Notes: a model not told the origin generated them from the sequence alone. A stretch of DNA of 64,000 bases from an uncultured Opitutales bacterium (GCA_944389885.1 CALXNZ010000004.1:93427-157426), one strand, 5' to 3'. Shown: positions 54,197 to 63,999, counted from the stretch's first letter. Program-made: numbers and translations.

Positions 54197-56044
54197 CTAT
54201 TCTACGGTCACGGCTTTTGCAAGGTTTCTGGGCTTGTCAACGTCGCAACCGCGCTCCAAAGCCACATAATATGCCAGCAGCTGTATGGGTATAGTGGCGA
54301 CTATCGGCATTATGGCTTCGTGGACCTTGGGAAGGGCTATTATATCGTCGGCCAATCCTTCAAAAGATTCGGGGGTGTCGGTTATGGCTATTAGTTGTCC
54401 CTTGCGGGCTTTGATTTCCTGGGCATTCGATACGAGCTTTGGTATTATCTCCTCGGTGTTGGCAAATATCACTGTGGGACATTCCGGGCAAACCAGCGCA
54501 ATCGGTCCGTGTTTCATTTCGGCCGCAGGGTAGCCTTCCGCGTGTATATAGGATATTTCTTTTAATTTTAGGGCGCCTTCGAGGGCGAGAGGAAATTCCC
54601 CAAGTCTGCCCAAGAACAGGAAATCGTGTTTGTAAGCGTATTTTTTTGCTATTTGCTTTATTTGGGGGGCGAGCTTGAGGACGTTTTTGACGTGTTCGGG
54701 AAGGGATATTATGGAATCGACTATGCTCTTCCCGGCGGAGAAGGATAGGTCGCGCATTCGGGCCATGTATAGTGCGACAAGCAAAGATATCAAGACCTGC
54801 GAAGTAAAGGCCTTTGTGGAGGCTACTCCTACTTCCTTGCCTGCATATTGGTATAGCCCTCCGTCGGATTCCCTCGATATAGTTGAGCCCACAGAATTAG
54901 TTATGGCGAGCGTTTTGAATCCTTTGCGCTTTGATTCCCTCAAAGCCTCAAGAGTGTCTATTGTTTCGCCGCTTTGGCTTACCACAAATACGAGGGTGCT
55001 CTTGTCCAAAGGGGCGTTTTTGTAGCGGAACTCGCTGGCATATTCTACTTCTACGGGAATCCTGACATATTTTTCAATATAGTATTCGGCGAGCATGCAT
55101 GCATGCCAAGCGGTGCCGCAGGCGCAGAAAATTATTCGGTCAACCTGGCGCAATTCATTTGGTGTCATATTTAGGCCGTTTAACACCGATGTTGAGCTGT
55201 CGTCGGAGATTCGGCCTCGGATTGCGTTTTCCAATACCTTAGGCTGCTCAAATATCTCTTTCTCCATAAAACTTGAAGCTCCGCCCATGTCGGCGGTTTC
55301 AAGTTCCCAATCTATGTCGTTGACGACGAGATCGATGGGCTTATTGCCCATAGTGATTATTTCGCAGTTATCCTTTGTTATCGAGGCTATTTGGCCGTCT
55401 TCCAGGTAAATTACCCTATTGGCTCTGCCTGCAAATCCGAGAACGTCGCTTGCCACGAGATGTTCGTCTTTTCCAACTCCTATAATTAGGGGAGAGCCTT
55501 TGCGGGCCGCAATCATTTCGTCTTCGTGAAATTTGCTGAGAACCGCTATGCCGTAAGTGCCTTCCACATGCGCCAATGCCTTGCGCACAGCCTCGAGAAG
55601 CCTGTTCTTTGTGTCTTTGTTGGTCCTGTATTCGTAGTGGTAGGCTATGAGGTTTGCGAGGGCTTCGGAGTCTGTCTGGCTTTTAAAAGTATAGCCCTTG
55701 CTCTCGCAAAATTTGCGAATGTTCTCGTAATTCTCTATTATGCCATTGTGTACAAGGGCTATGTTTCCGTCGGAAGAAATATGCGGGTGGGCATTGGCGT
55801 CGGTGACTCCCCCGTGGGTGGCCCAACGCGTATGGCTTATGCCCATGGTCGCATAAAAAGGTTTGCTTTGAACCTCGGAGGCGAGTACGGCGACGCGTCC
55901 CTTTTTCTTTTTTACGTCTAAAACGCCGTTGTGTAGTAGGGCCAATCCTGCCGAGTCATATCCTCTGTATTCAAGTTTGCAGAGGCCTTCTATTAGTATC
56001 GGGGCGGCGTTGCGCGTTCCTATATAACCTGTAATTCCACACAT
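54197..56044 (-). CDS. glmS: glucosamine-fructose-6-phosphate aminotransferase
   Basis: A 615-aa isomerizing aminotransferase. The start at 56044 puts the nucleophile at Cys2 (MCGITGYIG) after Met removal. The N-terminal glutaminase (THGGVTDANAHPH) and two SIS domains (VVSQSGETIDTLEALRESK) are intact, ending DKPRNLAKAVTVE. It makes GlcN-6-P for UDP-GlcNAc, the substrate of LpxA. No glmS ribozyme is apparent upstream. The next gene downstream is the exported phosphoesterase. Confidence 0.97.
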   Translation of the reverse strand: MCGITGYIGTRNAAPILIEGLCKLEYRGYDSAGLALLHNGVLDVKKKKGRVAVLASEVQSKPFYATMGISHTRWATHGGVTDANAHPHISSDGNIALVHNGIIENYENIRKFCESKGYTFKSQTDSEALANLIAYHYEYRTNKDTKNRLLEAVRKALAHVEGTYGIAVLSKFHEDEMIAARKGSPLIIGVGKDEHLVASDVLGFAGRANRVIYLEDGQIASITKDNCEIITMGNKPIDLVVNDIDWELETADMGGASSFMEKEIFEQPKVLENAIRGRISDDSSTSVLNGLNMTPNELRQVDRIIFCACGTAWHACMLAEYYIEKYVRIPVEVEYASEFRYKNAPLDKSTLVFVVSQSGETIDTLEALRESKRKGFKTLAITNSVGSTISRESDGGLYQYAGKEVGVASTKAFTSQVLISLLVALYMARMRDLSFSAGKSIVDSIISLPEHVKNVLKLAPQIKQIAKKYAYKHDFLFLGRLGEFPLALEGALKLKEISYIHAEGYPAAEMKHGPIALVCPECPTVIFANTEEIIPKLVSNAQEIKARKGQLIAITDTPESFEGLADDIIALPKVHEAIMPIVATIPIQLLAYYVALERGCDVDKPRNLAKAVTVE

Positions 56045-56343
56045 GTTAAAGTATTTGCGTATTTTTAATAATAATTTCCCGATTTTCTCTAAAAAAATCA
56101 AGCATTGCAAGCATATATCGGCGTGCTATGTTCTATATGAAATACCTTATCGTCTTGTTCGACAAAATTTCCGAAAATATGTTTCATTTAATTTCTGTTT
56201 TATAATATTAGATACGGGAAATCGAAGTCTCAAAAATGCTTGAAAAGTAAATCGGCGCGACAATACTGTCATACAGGAAAATGCGGCGTGGTATGCGCAC
56301 CGCGCGCTTTGGATATAACCTAATTTTATTGCGACACATATAT
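56045..56343. other. divergent region glmS / LysM gene
   Basis: A 299-nt spacer, AT-rich on the glmS side. No gene, ribozyme or terminator is convincing; both promoters must lie here. A longer in-frame start for the LysM gene at 56281 is rejected because it has no signal peptide. Confidence 0.4.
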
Positions 56344-56919
56344 ATGAAATTTGTGAATTGCCTTTTTATTGCTGCGATAACTTTTACGTCCTCGATGCTT
56401 GAGGCGCAGTCGGTGGCTGTGGCCGATTTGCAGCAAGATATGGATAATCTTAGCCGCGAAGTCGGAAGATTGCGCTTGGAAGTAGAGCAGCTACGCCGCG
56501 AAAATTCCGAACTTCTCAAGCGCCTCCAAGGGCTTCAGGGCTCCTCCGTGGATTCGGAATCCGTGCGGGCGCAAATCTCCGGAGTGCGCAACGCTGTAAA
56601 TTCCCAAAACGAGGCTCTTAAACGCGAGATTATCGCCAGTGTCAAAAAGGATATGGAAGCTATGGTGGAGCAGACAAACGCAGCTATCGCAAATATAGTC
56701 AGGGCCGTAGAAGCCCGCCCACAGGCCGATCTGCCTACTACATTTAGCGAAGACTATCCAAAGACGGGAATCCCGTATGTGGTAAAATCCGGGGATACTC
56801 TCGGCAAGCTTGCCAGACAATATAACTCAAGGGTAAAATGGATTCAGGACGCCAACAAAATCGCCGATCCTTCGCGCGGCTTGCATGTCGGCGATAAAAT
56901 CTTTATCCCTCAACAATAG
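56344..56919 (+). CDS. exported coiled-coil LysM protein
   Basis: A 191-aa protein with a signal peptide (MKFVNCLFIAAITFTSSMLE). Residues about 25-65 form a coiled coil (SREVGRLRLEVEQLRRENSE), then a second helical stretch, and the C-terminus is one LysM domain (YVVKSGDTLGKLARQYN, then GLHVGDKIFIPQQ), which binds peptidoglycan. It is 9 nt before parB. The coupling to parB is odd and may be only positional. Confidence 0.88.
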   Translation: MKFVNCLFIAAITFTSSMLEAQSVAVADLQQDMDNLSREVGRLRLEVEQLRRENSELLKRLQGLQGSSVDSESVRAQISGVRNAVNSQNEALKREIIASVKKDMEAMVEQTNAAIANIVRAVEARPQADLPTTFSEDYPKTGIPYVVKSGDTLGKLARQYNSRVKWIQDANKIADPSRGLHVGDKIFIPQQ

Positions 56920-56928
56920 GAATCTTAT

Positions 56929-57852
56929 ATGGCTCTTCAGCGCAAATCATTGGGTCGGGGATTAGGCTCGATTATCTCGGCGGGTATTTCAAAGAAGACA
57001 CCTCTTGCCGAACAATCGAAATCTGCGGATAAATCCTCAAAAGTCGGCGGCTACGGACTCTTTTCGGAAATTCCTTTAGATAAAGTCGAACCCGGCAAAT
57101 ATCAAGCCAGGCGCGATTTCGACGAGGCTGAAATAGCCGCTCTTGCAGAATCAATATCTTCAGAAGGGCTATTGCAGCCCGTATTAGTCCGCCAGACAAA
57201 AGAGGGCACTTACGAGCTTCTTGCCGGAGAGCGCAGATTGAGGGCTTGCCGCAAACTGGGCTTGAAGAAAATCGTAGCTTGCGTGCAATCCGCAAGCGAT
57301 GCTTCCTCCGCCGCAAAAGGACTAATAGAAAATATTCAGCGCTCAAATCTAAATCCGATGGAGACCGCCAAAGGCATTGCAAACCTGATGGCCAATTTCC
57401 ACCTTACTCAAGACGCGGCATCTCATAGATTAGGCTTGTCGCGCGAGAGCGTGGCAAATTTTCTAAGACTCCTCAAATTCTCCGACGAAATCCAGGGCTA
57501 TATCTCAAAAGGCAGGTTGAGTCTCGGGCATGCAAAAGTCATTTTGGGGATAGATGATCCCGTGCAGCAAGCCGTGGTCGCCCGCAGAGTAATAGAAAGC
57601 GGTTTGAATGTAAGGGGAACTGAAGAGTTGGTGCGGCGCCTCAAGTCCGGAGCGGAGCGTTCGCGCCGCGGCTCGGCGGTTTCCGCAGCGGCTGAATCCG
57701 CCGTGGTGGCCGATTTGCGCAGGCGAATTTCTGCGAAATTGAACGCTGAAGTAGAAATAAAGCATACTCCAAAACGCGGAAAGATTATAATAGAATATAT
57801 GGGAAACGACGATCTGAGCCGCATATTGGAAATTATGGGTGTCAAAGTCTAA
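56929..57852 (+). CDS. parB: chromosome-partitioning protein ParB
   Basis: A 307-aa ParB/Spo0J protein. The N-terminal KSLGRGLGSII is the ParA-activating tail, the CTPase box is GERRLRA (100-106), and ENIQR at 134-138 is the conserved second box. The helix-turn-helix for parS is at about 160-182 (QDAASHRLGLSRESV). No parA is adjacent; ParA may be elsewhere. It follows the LysM gene by 9 nt and the next start is 1 nt after its stop. Confidence 0.95.
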   Translation: MALQRKSLGRGLGSIISAGISKKTPLAEQSKSADKSSKVGGYGLFSEIPLDKVEPGKYQARRDFDEAEIAALAESISSEGLLQPVLVRQTKEGTYELLAGERRLRACRKLGLKKIVACVQSASDASSAAKGLIENIQRSNLNPMETAKGIANLMANFHLTQDAASHRLGLSRESVANFLRLLKFSDEIQGYISKGRLSLGHAKVILGIDDPVQQAVVARRVIESGLNVRGTEELVRRLKSGAERSRRGSAVSAAAESAVVADLRRRISAKLNAEVEIKHTPKRGKIIIEYMGNDDLSRILEIMGVKV

Positions 57853-57853
57853 A

Positions 57854-58807
57854 ATGTTCTCTTACGCCTTAAAAGCTGTTTTTCTGGTTGTGGCCGTATT
57901 CGCAACTGGAACTTCTTTGTCGGCTCGCCTTAAGGATTTTACTAAGGCGAATAATGCTTTCTCGAGCTCGTATAAATCCGAGAAAAGCAGAATGTCGGGT
58001 GAGAAAAATTTGCGCTTTGACAAAGAAAAAATCGAACGCGTAAATTTTGTTTCGCCAGACGACGCTTCTCGACTGTCGTCAGAACGCGCCTACTTTCCCG
58101 ACGGACTTCCCGGAAAGGGGTTGTCCGAAGAACGCTATCGCGACAACGAAAAAGATTTTACGGTAAAGGAATACACCGGAAAAACCGGAATGTGGCACGA
58201 CGACCGCAAAGCGGCCAATATCGACAATTTAGATTTGGATTTGTCAAAAGATTACAGCGGCAGAATAGACTTCGATAAGCGCAACCCCTACCAGCGCGAT
58301 ATGGACTTCATTCAAGAGCGGTATGGCGACATGATGGAACAGTCAATGCAGGATATAAATAAGTATTTTTTTAGGGGATCGCGATCCTCCGAACCTGGAT
58401 TGGACATAAAGACTGCCGGAGCTGACATATACGGGGACGATACCGGTTCTTTCTTCGATTTTCTTTCAAGAAATAAAAAAATCGAACGCCCGCGGGTTTC
58501 TATAAAAGGGCCGGTTGAGAGCAAGGATATTCCAATCGACAGGGAATCCCTGGAAAATATGCCCCAAAAACCTTCTTCCACCTCTGACGCCCCCACGCCT
58601 TACGCTAAAATTCTTCCGCCATCTGTAAATTCAAACGTTCAATCTCCCGATTCCAAATCCAATAAAAAAAGTGTCAAATACCACACTATGGAAGAGGAGC
58701 AGATAGATGTTGACCACGCAAATACTTTTCAATTTATGAGGCTTCCTGAAAATATGCGCGCCGGCAAGGCATCTATAAAAGTCCAGGTAAAAGAGGACGA
58801 TTTTTAA
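57854..58807 (+). CDS. exported protein of unknown function after parB
   Basis: A 317-aa protein with a signal peptide (MFSYALKAVFLVVAVFATGT). The rest is very charged, rich in Lys, Asp, Glu and Ser, with little hydrophobic core, so it may be extended. Recurrent short features are DMDFIQERYGDMMEQSMQD and a Pro-rich stretch about 250-275. No family is recognised. The start at 57854 lies one base after the parB stop; a GTG at 57839 would overlap parB. Tight linkage to parB and an export signal together are unusual. Confidence 0.7.
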   Translation: MFSYALKAVFLVVAVFATGTSLSARLKDFTKANNAFSSSYKSEKSRMSGEKNLRFDKEKIERVNFVSPDDASRLSSERAYFPDGLPGKGLSEERYRDNEKDFTVKEYTGKTGMWHDDRKAANIDNLDLDLSKDYSGRIDFDKRNPYQRDMDFIQERYGDMMEQSMQDINKYFFRGSRSSEPGLDIKTAGADIYGDDTGSFFDFLSRNKKIERPRVSIKGPVESKDIPIDRESLENMPQKPSSTSDAPTPYAKILPPSVNSNVQSPDSKSNKKSVKYHTMEEEQIDVDHANTFQFMRLPENMRAGKASIKVQVKEDDF

Positions 58808-58949
58808 GCGCTTTGTCTGCATTTGATAAAACCGCGTCCATACTTAATTTTACCTATAAGTTTGCGCCCTGAGATAAAATATCGAGTCTCCCATTCCCCA
58901 TATTCCATTTTTTTTATTTTACATAAAGATTTATGGGGAAGGGGAATTG

Positions 58950-59789
58950 TCATTTTTCTCTCGGGGAATGCTCCCGATTTGCCGACTCTAAAAATTTTGT
59001 TCCTTTGTCGGTGCAGATAAAATCGACTCCTAAGGCCTTCCACTTCTCCAAGTTTTCAGTCGCGTTCTCAGTCCAAATGCAAACCTTGATGCCGTTGTCC
59101 TTGATGAATTTTATGAATCCATTTGGTATGAGTGCTATCTTATCCGCCTCCCAATGCCCTATCATAACCGCATGGAATCCGTTTTCCTTGCATGTTTTTA
59201 CGATATCTTCGGCGCTGTTTGTAAATTCTCCGTTAGCTGCGGATACCGTTGCGGAGAGAATGCTTTTATAGCCGGGATATTCTTTGTTTAGAATTAGAGA
59301 GTGGGAAGGGCTTGTAATGAATATCAACTGCTCTCTATTTAAGCCGTACTTTAAGCGTAATTTTTCAATTTTTTGGGTGAAAGCATGAGGATCGCCGACT
59401 TCTTTTGCATCGATTACCAATACGCGATTCTTGGGAACGGTTGCGATTATATCTTCGGCGTTGGGCAATTTCATATCGGAAAATCTCTCTTTGAATTTTC
59501 CAGAATACTTTAATTTTTCGGCTTCCCTCATTGTCAATTTGCGCGTATCCGCGCCTTGCCAGCCCCAGTCGCGCTTTAAATCATAGGGCATGTGGAACAC
59601 GAAAATCTCGCCGCTAAGCGTGCGGTGAAAATCGGTTTCAACGTATTGGGCCCCGGCTTTCCACGCGCTCTCTATCGAAATAACCGTGTTTTCCGGCGCA
59701 TTTGAGGCGTCTCCTCTGTGGAATATTATTTCAATGGCGCAGCAATCGCAGGCGGTTATTGCGCAAACAAAACTTATTAAAAACTTCAT
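58950..59789 (-). CDS. exported glycerophosphodiester phosphodiesterase
   Basis: A 279-aa protein with an N-terminal signal (MKFLISFVCAITACDCCA). The GDPD motifs are HRGDASNAPENT with the first catalytic His, YVETDFHRT, and IFVFHMPYD with the second His. It hydrolyses glycerophosphodiesters from lipid turnover or a related diester outside the cytoplasm. A terminator separates it from sucD upstream, so it has its own promoter. Confidence 0.9.
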   Translation of the reverse strand: MKFLISFVCAITACDCCAIEIIFHRGDASNAPENTVISIESAWKAGAQYVETDFHRTLSGEIFVFHMPYDLKRDWGWQGADTRKLTMREAEKLKYSGKFKERFSDMKLPNAEDIIATVPKNRVLVIDAKEVGDPHAFTQKIEKLRLKYGLNREQLIFITSPSHSLILNKEYPGYKSILSATVSAANGEFTNSAEDIVKTCKENGFHAVMIGHWEADKIALIPNGFIKFIKDNGIKVCIWTENATENLEKWKALGVDFICTDKGTKFLESANREHSPREK

Positions 59790-59809
59790 ATTTTTCTTCG
59801 GCCCATATT

Positions 59810-59846
59810 AAAAAAAAACGGGAAGCTTTTCAAGCTTCCCGTTTTT
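59810..59846. terminator. terminator of the sucCD operon
   Basis: Perfect 10-bp stem CGGGAAGCTT / AAGCTTCCCG (59819-59841) with a 3-nt loop. Long A run to the left gives a T run on the minus strand, just after the sucD stop. TTTTT to the right also allows plus-strand termination. Confidence 0.88.
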
Positions 59847-59858
59847 AATGGGAGTATC

Positions 59859-60743
59859 TTACATTTTACCCCAGTGCTTTAAGAGGGTCTCGCCTATTAC
59901 AGATGGCGTTTCGGCAATGGCGATGTTTGCATCGGCGAGAGCCTTTATCTTGTCTTCAGCCGATCCTGAATTACCCGATACTATGGCTCCGGCATGGCCC
60001 ATTCTGCGCCCTTTGGGAGCAGTGCGCCCCGCGATAAATGCCGCGACGGGCTTTTTGCAATTTGCTTTCAACCATTCGGCGGCGAGCTGTTCACCGTTTC
60101 CGCCGATTTCGCCTATCATTACGATGGCGTCAGTCGCGGGATCGTCGTTGAACATCTTTACAGCGTCGAGATGGCTTGTGCCGTTGATGGGATCTCCGCC
60201 TATGCCTATTACGGTGCTTTGCCCGTATCCGAGGCATGTAAGCTGCCATACCGCCTCATAAGTCAAGGTTCCGGAACGGCTCACAACGCCCACATTTCCC
60301 GGTTTGTGTATGTAGCCCGGCATTATGCCTATCTTGCACTCTCCGGGAGTTATTATACCAGGGCAATTAGGCCCTATTAAGCGGGATTTGCAGCCCTTTT
60401 GCATCAAGCGCGATTTTACAATAGACATATCTTTTACGGGAATTCCCTCCGTTATGCATATTATTAAGGGGACTTCAGCGTCTATTGCTTCAAGTATTGA
60501 GTCTGCTGCGAAAGGCGGCGGAACGTAAATTACGCACGCGTTTGCGCCCTCTTTGCTTACAGATTCGGCTATTGTGTTGAAAACGGGAACTTTTTCGTCG
60601 AAAAGCATGCCGCCCTTGCCGGGGGTCACTCCCGCGACTATGTTCGTGCCGTATTCCATGCACTGGCGCGTATGGAAAGAGCCTGTGTTTCCCGTGATGC
60701 CGCTTACTACGACCCTTGTGTCTTTATTTACGAGTACGCTCAT
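59859..60743 (-). CDS. sucD: succinyl-CoA ligase alpha subunit
   Basis: A 294-aa subunit of succinyl-CoA synthetase, which links succinyl-CoA hydrolysis to NTP synthesis in the TCA cycle. The phospho-His is H250 ([13 protein letters not shown]), and the CoA-binding fold begins [15 protein letters not shown]. It follows sucC by 19 nt. The strong hairpin after its stop ends the operon. Confidence 0.97.
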   Translation of the reverse strand: MSVLVNKDTRVVVSGITGNTGSFHTRQCMEYGTNIVAGVTPGKGGMLFDEKVPVFNTIAESVSKEGANACVIYVPPPFAADSILEAIDAEVPLIICITEGIPVKDMSIVKSRLMQKGCKSRLIGPNCPGIITPGECKIGIMPGYIHKPGNVGVVSRSGTLTYEAVWQLTCLGYGQSTVIGIGGDPINGTSHLDAVKMFNDDPATDAIVMIGEIGGNGEQLAAEWLKANCKKPVAAFIAGRTAPKGRRMGHAGAIVSGNSGSAEDKIKALADANIAIAETPSVIGETLLKHWGKM

Positions 60744-60762
60744 TTTATTTCAAATTTTTGTT

Positions 60763-61953
60763 TTATTTTTGTTCCGCAACGATTTTCACAATCTTTTGCG
60801 CGGCGTCCGCAAGGGAGTCGGCGGTTGTGAGTTTTATGCCGCTATCGGCGAGCATTTTCTTGCCTATTTCGACATTTGTGCCTTCAAGCCTTACCACGAG
60901 GGGGAGGGTCAAGCCGACATTCTTTACTGCGGCGATTACGCCTGCGGCAATTACGTCGCACCTCATTATTCCCCCGAATATGTTTACCAGAATTCCCTTT
61001 ACGTTTTTATCTTTGAGAAGAATGTTGAAAGCTTGCGTGATGGCTTCTTCATTTGCGCCTCCTCCAACGTCGAGGAAGTTCGCGGGATTTCCGCCGTAGA
61101 ATTTTATGATGTCCATGGTTGACATCGCAAGGCCGGCCCCGTTGACCATGCAGGCAATGTTGCCGTCGAGAGCGATGTAGTTTAATCCGAATTTTCCGGC
61201 TTCGATTTCTTTTGGATCCTCTTCGTGGGGATCGCGGAGTTCTTGCAATTCAGGGTGGCGAAAGAGAGCGTTGTCGTCGAATGCGACTTTTGCATCGAGG
61301 CAGACTATTTTTTTGTCTTTAGTCAGAATTAGGGGATTTACTTCCACCATTGAGCAGTCTTTTTGCCAGAAGAGGCGGTAGAGGCCGGTGATTACAGCCT
61401 TAAACTGCTTTTGAAGCTCCTTGTCTGAAAATCCGAAGAAGAATGCGAGCTTGCGGACCTGGAATGGCTGTATGCCGAGTTCCGGATCTATGAGCATCTT
61501 CATTATTTGATCGGGTGTCTCCTCGGCCACTTTTTCTATTTCCATGCCCCCGGCGACCGACGCTACTATTGCCACTTTGCTTGAGGCCCTGTCCATCAGA
61601 ATGGAGAGGTAGTATTCTTTGTCTATGTCGAGCGCTTCAGTAAAGAATATCGTGCCAACGACCCTTCCTTGAGGCCCTGTTTGCTTTGTGACGATGGTGT
61701 TGCCCAACATTCTTTTGGCGGTTGCCGCCGCCTCTGATTTGGGAACAAATTTTACGCCGCCTTTAAATCCGTCCACAAAGACGCCTTTTCCGCGTCCGCC
61801 GGCGTGGATTTGCGACTTTACCACAATATTTTCGCCGGGAACCGAAGCAATAGCCGCGTCGAATTCTTCCGGCGATTTTACAGCGACACCGTCTTGAACT
61901 GGTACGCCGAATTCTTTAAATAATGCCTTAGCCTGATATTCGTGAATATTCAT
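60763..61953 (-). CDS. sucC: succinyl-CoA ligase beta subunit
   Basis: A 396-aa ATP-grasp subunit of succinyl-CoA synthetase. The N-terminal [16 protein letters not shown] is diagnostic and sets the start at 61953 over an in-frame ATG at 62016. [11 protein letters not shown] and [13 protein letters not shown] are the conserved C-terminal elements. It is the first gene of the sucCD operon. The 570-nt region upstream should hold its promoter. Confidence 0.97.
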   Translation of the reverse strand: MNIHEYQAKALFKEFGVPVQDGVAVKSPEEFDAAIASVPGENIVVKSQIHAGGRGKGVFVDGFKGGVKFVPKSEAAATAKRMLGNTIVTKQTGPQGRVVGTIFFTEALDIDKEYYLSILMDRASSKVAIVASVAGGMEIEKVAEETPDQIMKMLIDPELGIQPFQVRKLAFFFGFSDKELQKQFKAVITGLYRLFWQKDCSMVEVNPLILTKDKKIVCLDAKVAFDDNALFRHPELQELRDPHEEDPKEIEAGKFGLNYIALDGNIACMVNGAGLAMSTMDIIKFYGGNPANFLDVGGGANEEAITQAFNILLKDKNVKGILVNIFGGIMRCDVIAAGVIAAVKNVGLTLPLVVRLEGTNVEIGKKMLADSGIKLTTADSLADAAQKIVKIVAEQK

Positions 61954-62523
61954 TTCCAAAATTTGCGTTTTCCTATTGAGAATACGCGTTGAAGTTAAAA
62001 CGTAAACGGTAAACAAAATTCGGGACGAAAAGCGTTTGTCCGAATTGCCCGATTTTGTTTAACATCGGACTCAAAATTTAGCTTTTTTTTCGGGCTTTGC
62101 AAGTTTTTTTTAAAAAATATTGTCTCCTCAATCGTTTGATAAGAGAAAAGTCGCCCTGCGGATTATTTTCAAAAAATTGTACAATTTTGTATTTTTTTTA
62201 ATAAACTATATTTGGTATATGGAATAATTGCCGTCTTAAAGCCTTATAAGTACACTATTAAACTCTGACGTTTTAATTAAAAATACGGTTGGGAAGGGCG
62301 CTTGTAATATCGGGCGCTGTCAGGCCGATTTGAAGGCCATTTTACGGGAAATATATTTTTGTAAATTGGCAATATGGCATATTTAATCCGCGCGCTGGGC
62401 GAATTTTTTCTCCAAACGAGCCGTGTTAAATATCAAAATTTTCTGTCGCGCGGATTGTAGCGAGGGTTGGTATCGGTGATGTAAGGGGGAATCTTTTATT
62501 GGAAAACATGGGCAGAGGGAAAT
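61954..62523. other. 570-nt region between sucC and the second LacI gene
   Basis: AT-rich, with no convincing gene. It presumably holds the sucCD promoter. It contains a 10-bp inverted repeat (62385-62394 and 62447-62456, listed separately), and two copies of GGGCGC near 62297 and 62315. No terminator with a T run is seen after the LacI gene. Confidence 0.45.
62385..62456. repeat. 10-bp inverted repeat with 52-nt spacer
   Basis: AATCCGCGCG (62385-62394) is the exact reverse complement of CGCGCGGATT (62447-62456). GC-rich arms stand out in an AT-rich spacer. There is no T run, so it does not look like a standard terminator; a structured RNA or paired binding sites are possible. Confidence 0.6.
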
Positions 62524-63546
62524 TCAATGCATCGAAGATTGCCCGTATTCTACTTTAACGGGTAATAGTATTTTTTTTAGGGGCTTAAAAGGTGGCTTAT
62601 TTTTTGATAATATGCGCTCAATAATTATTTCTGCGGAAGTCTTTCCCATTAGGGCCTCGTCTTGGCGCGCGGTAGTTATTGTAAGTTTTGAATTATGGTT
62701 GTTTATTACGGCGCCGAAGCCCGTAATTGCGATATCTTCGGGTACTTTTATCTTCATGCGCTTCAATGCATAAAGAACGAGATCGGCACATATGTCTGTG
62801 GCGCAACAAATCGCGTCTATATTATTATTGCGGCTCAATAAGTTCTTTATTTCCTTTTCCACGGCAATTGCGGAGGGTTCGCAATATATTTCTCCTGCCG
62901 GTTTTACGTCCCTGCGCTTTAATGCGGAAAAAAATCCGAGGGTTCTTTTTCTATTTTTCCATTCGTCGATATCGCCCGCGCAATAAACAAGGTTTTTACA
63001 GCCGCGCGACAGCAAGTGCGCAACCATTTCATCCATGCCTTGCTCGCTTTTCCAACCGACTGAATCCGCGCTTATTTTCGGTATTAAGCGGTCCACTATG
63101 ACAAGCGGGCAGCCATTGTCTATTATAGTGCGGGCCGAGATTTCAGATTCTTTTGAACGCAGAGAAGGGAACATTATAATTCCGGCGACTCTATAACCGA
63201 GCAACATTCGGACTTTTTCGGCTTCTATTTTAGTATCGTCGCGCGAGCAACATAGAAATGTGTTAATGCCGTGGTTTGCGAGTTTTTCCTCTATGGCGTT
63301 TACCACCCGCGGAAAAAAAGAGTGTATTATGTTTGGTATGATTATTCCAACTGTATTTAGCTTATTTTGGAGGAGGGAACGCCCGAGCAGATTCGGGAAA
63401 TAACCGAGTTGCTTTGCAATATTTTCTATTTTTTTTCGGGTGGCTGGATTGCAATTATTAGCGCCTGAAAGGGCTCTCGACACAGTCATAACCGATACTC
63501 CTGCAAGTTCGGCTATTGTTTCCATTTTTACCCCGTTATTTTTCAT
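62524..63546 (-). CDS. LacI-family transcription regulator
   Basis: A 340-aa regulator. The helix-turn-helix and hinge are plain (METIAELAGVSVMTVSRALS, then IAKQLGYFPNLLGRSL). The effector domain begins NTVGIIIPNIIHSFFPRVV and ends with DIAITGFGAVINNHNSKLTI, a sugar-binding periplasmic-protein-like fold. There is no adjacent target operon in the window, so it may act on itself or on genes past the right edge. A CGTAT/ATACG inverted repeat lies just upstream. Confidence 0.9.
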   Translation of the reverse strand: MKNNGVKMETIAELAGVSVMTVSRALSGANNCNPATRKKIENIAKQLGYFPNLLGRSLLQNKLNTVGIIIPNIIHSFFPRVVNAIEEKLANHGINTFLCCSRDDTKIEAEKVRMLLGYRVAGIIMFPSLRSKESEISARTIIDNGCPLVIVDRLIPKISADSVGWKSEQGMDEMVAHLLSRGCKNLVYCAGDIDEWKNRKRTLGFFSALKRRDVKPAGEIYCEPSAIAVEKEIKNLLSRNNNIDAICCATDICADLVLYALKRMKIKVPEDIAITGFGAVINNHNSKLTITTARQDEALMGKTSAEIIIERILSKNKPPFKPLKKILLPVKVEYGQSSMH

Positions 63547-63570
63547 ACAACAATACAGAACATTGTTTTT

Positions 63571-63588
63571 CGTATAAAAAACAATACG
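63571..63588. promoter_or_regulatory. possible LacI-type operator
   Basis: CGTAT and ATACG arms flank an 8-nt AT-rich centre, 25 nt upstream of the LacI start. It could be an autoregulatory site. The arms are short and the centre lacks the typical CG, so this is weak. Confidence 0.25.
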
Positions 63589-63713
63589 ATAAAAAAGTCG
63601 AAACTATTTTATATATGCTTTGGTGGGGAAAGAGCAGGGGGGAGATTTTGTGGACATTATTGTGTAAACGATAGTTTAAAATTTTTTTAAAATATTCTTG
63701 CAAACAGGGTCCC

Positions 63714-63719
63714 TATAAT
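63714..63719 (+). promoter_or_regulatory. -10 box of the tRNA-Val promoter
   Basis: TATAAT, a perfect -10 hexamer, lies 53 nt before the tRNA 5' end. No strong -35 is seen at 16-18 nt; the hexamers there are AT-rich and poor matches. Confidence 0.5.
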
Positions 63720-63772
63720 CCACTCTTCTCGAAATGATACGGGTCGGATATGGCTTGTATTTCTCATAAGCT

Positions 63773-63849
63773 GGGGGTATAGCTCAGTTGGTTAGAGCAC
63801 TTGCATGACACGCAAGGGGTCGCAGATTCGAGTTCTGCTACTCCCACCA
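63773..63849 (+). tRNA. tRNA-Val (GAC)
   Basis: A 77-nt cloverleaf. The acceptor stem is GGGGGTA / TACTCCC with one G-U pair. The D arm is AGCTCAGTTGGTTAGAGC. The anticodon stem CTTGC / GCAAG holds the loop ATGACAC, whose central triplet GAC reads GUC and GUU valine codons. The T arm has GTTC-type GATTCGAGTTC. CCA is encoded. A -10 box precedes and a terminator follows. Confidence 0.95.
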
Positions 63850-63854
63850 TTTTG

Positions 63855-63892
63855 AAAGCACTGCGGCTCAAAGGGTTGCAGTGCTTTTGTTT
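63855..63892 (+). terminator. terminator of the tRNA-Val gene
   Basis: Stem AAAGCACTGC (63855-63864) / GCAGTGCTTT (63878-63887), followed by TTTTG and TTTT, starting 6 nt after the CCA end. Confidence 0.85.
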
Positions 63893-63940
63893 TAGTTGCC
63901 CTCTATGCTTTGTTTTAAATGTATGGGTCAACACCAAAGG

Positions 63941-63999
63941 TTGTGGAATAGGTTGATTTTTTAGATTTGTCTTTCATAGATTCACCCCGCATTCCACAA
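63941..63999. repeat. 9-bp inverted repeat at the right edge
   Basis: TTGTGGAAT (63941-63949) and ATTCCACAA (63991-63999) are exact reverse complements 41 nt apart, downstream of the tRNA. Between them the minus strand has a 20-codon open frame (63915-63977). The sequence just left of the repeat resembles one at 728-754. It may be part of a dispersed repeat or element cut by the window edge. Confidence 0.45.

Noticed and set aside
56045..56343. glmS ribozyme upstream of glmS
   Set aside because: No ribozyme core could be recognised and the element is mainly found in Firmicutes and close groups.
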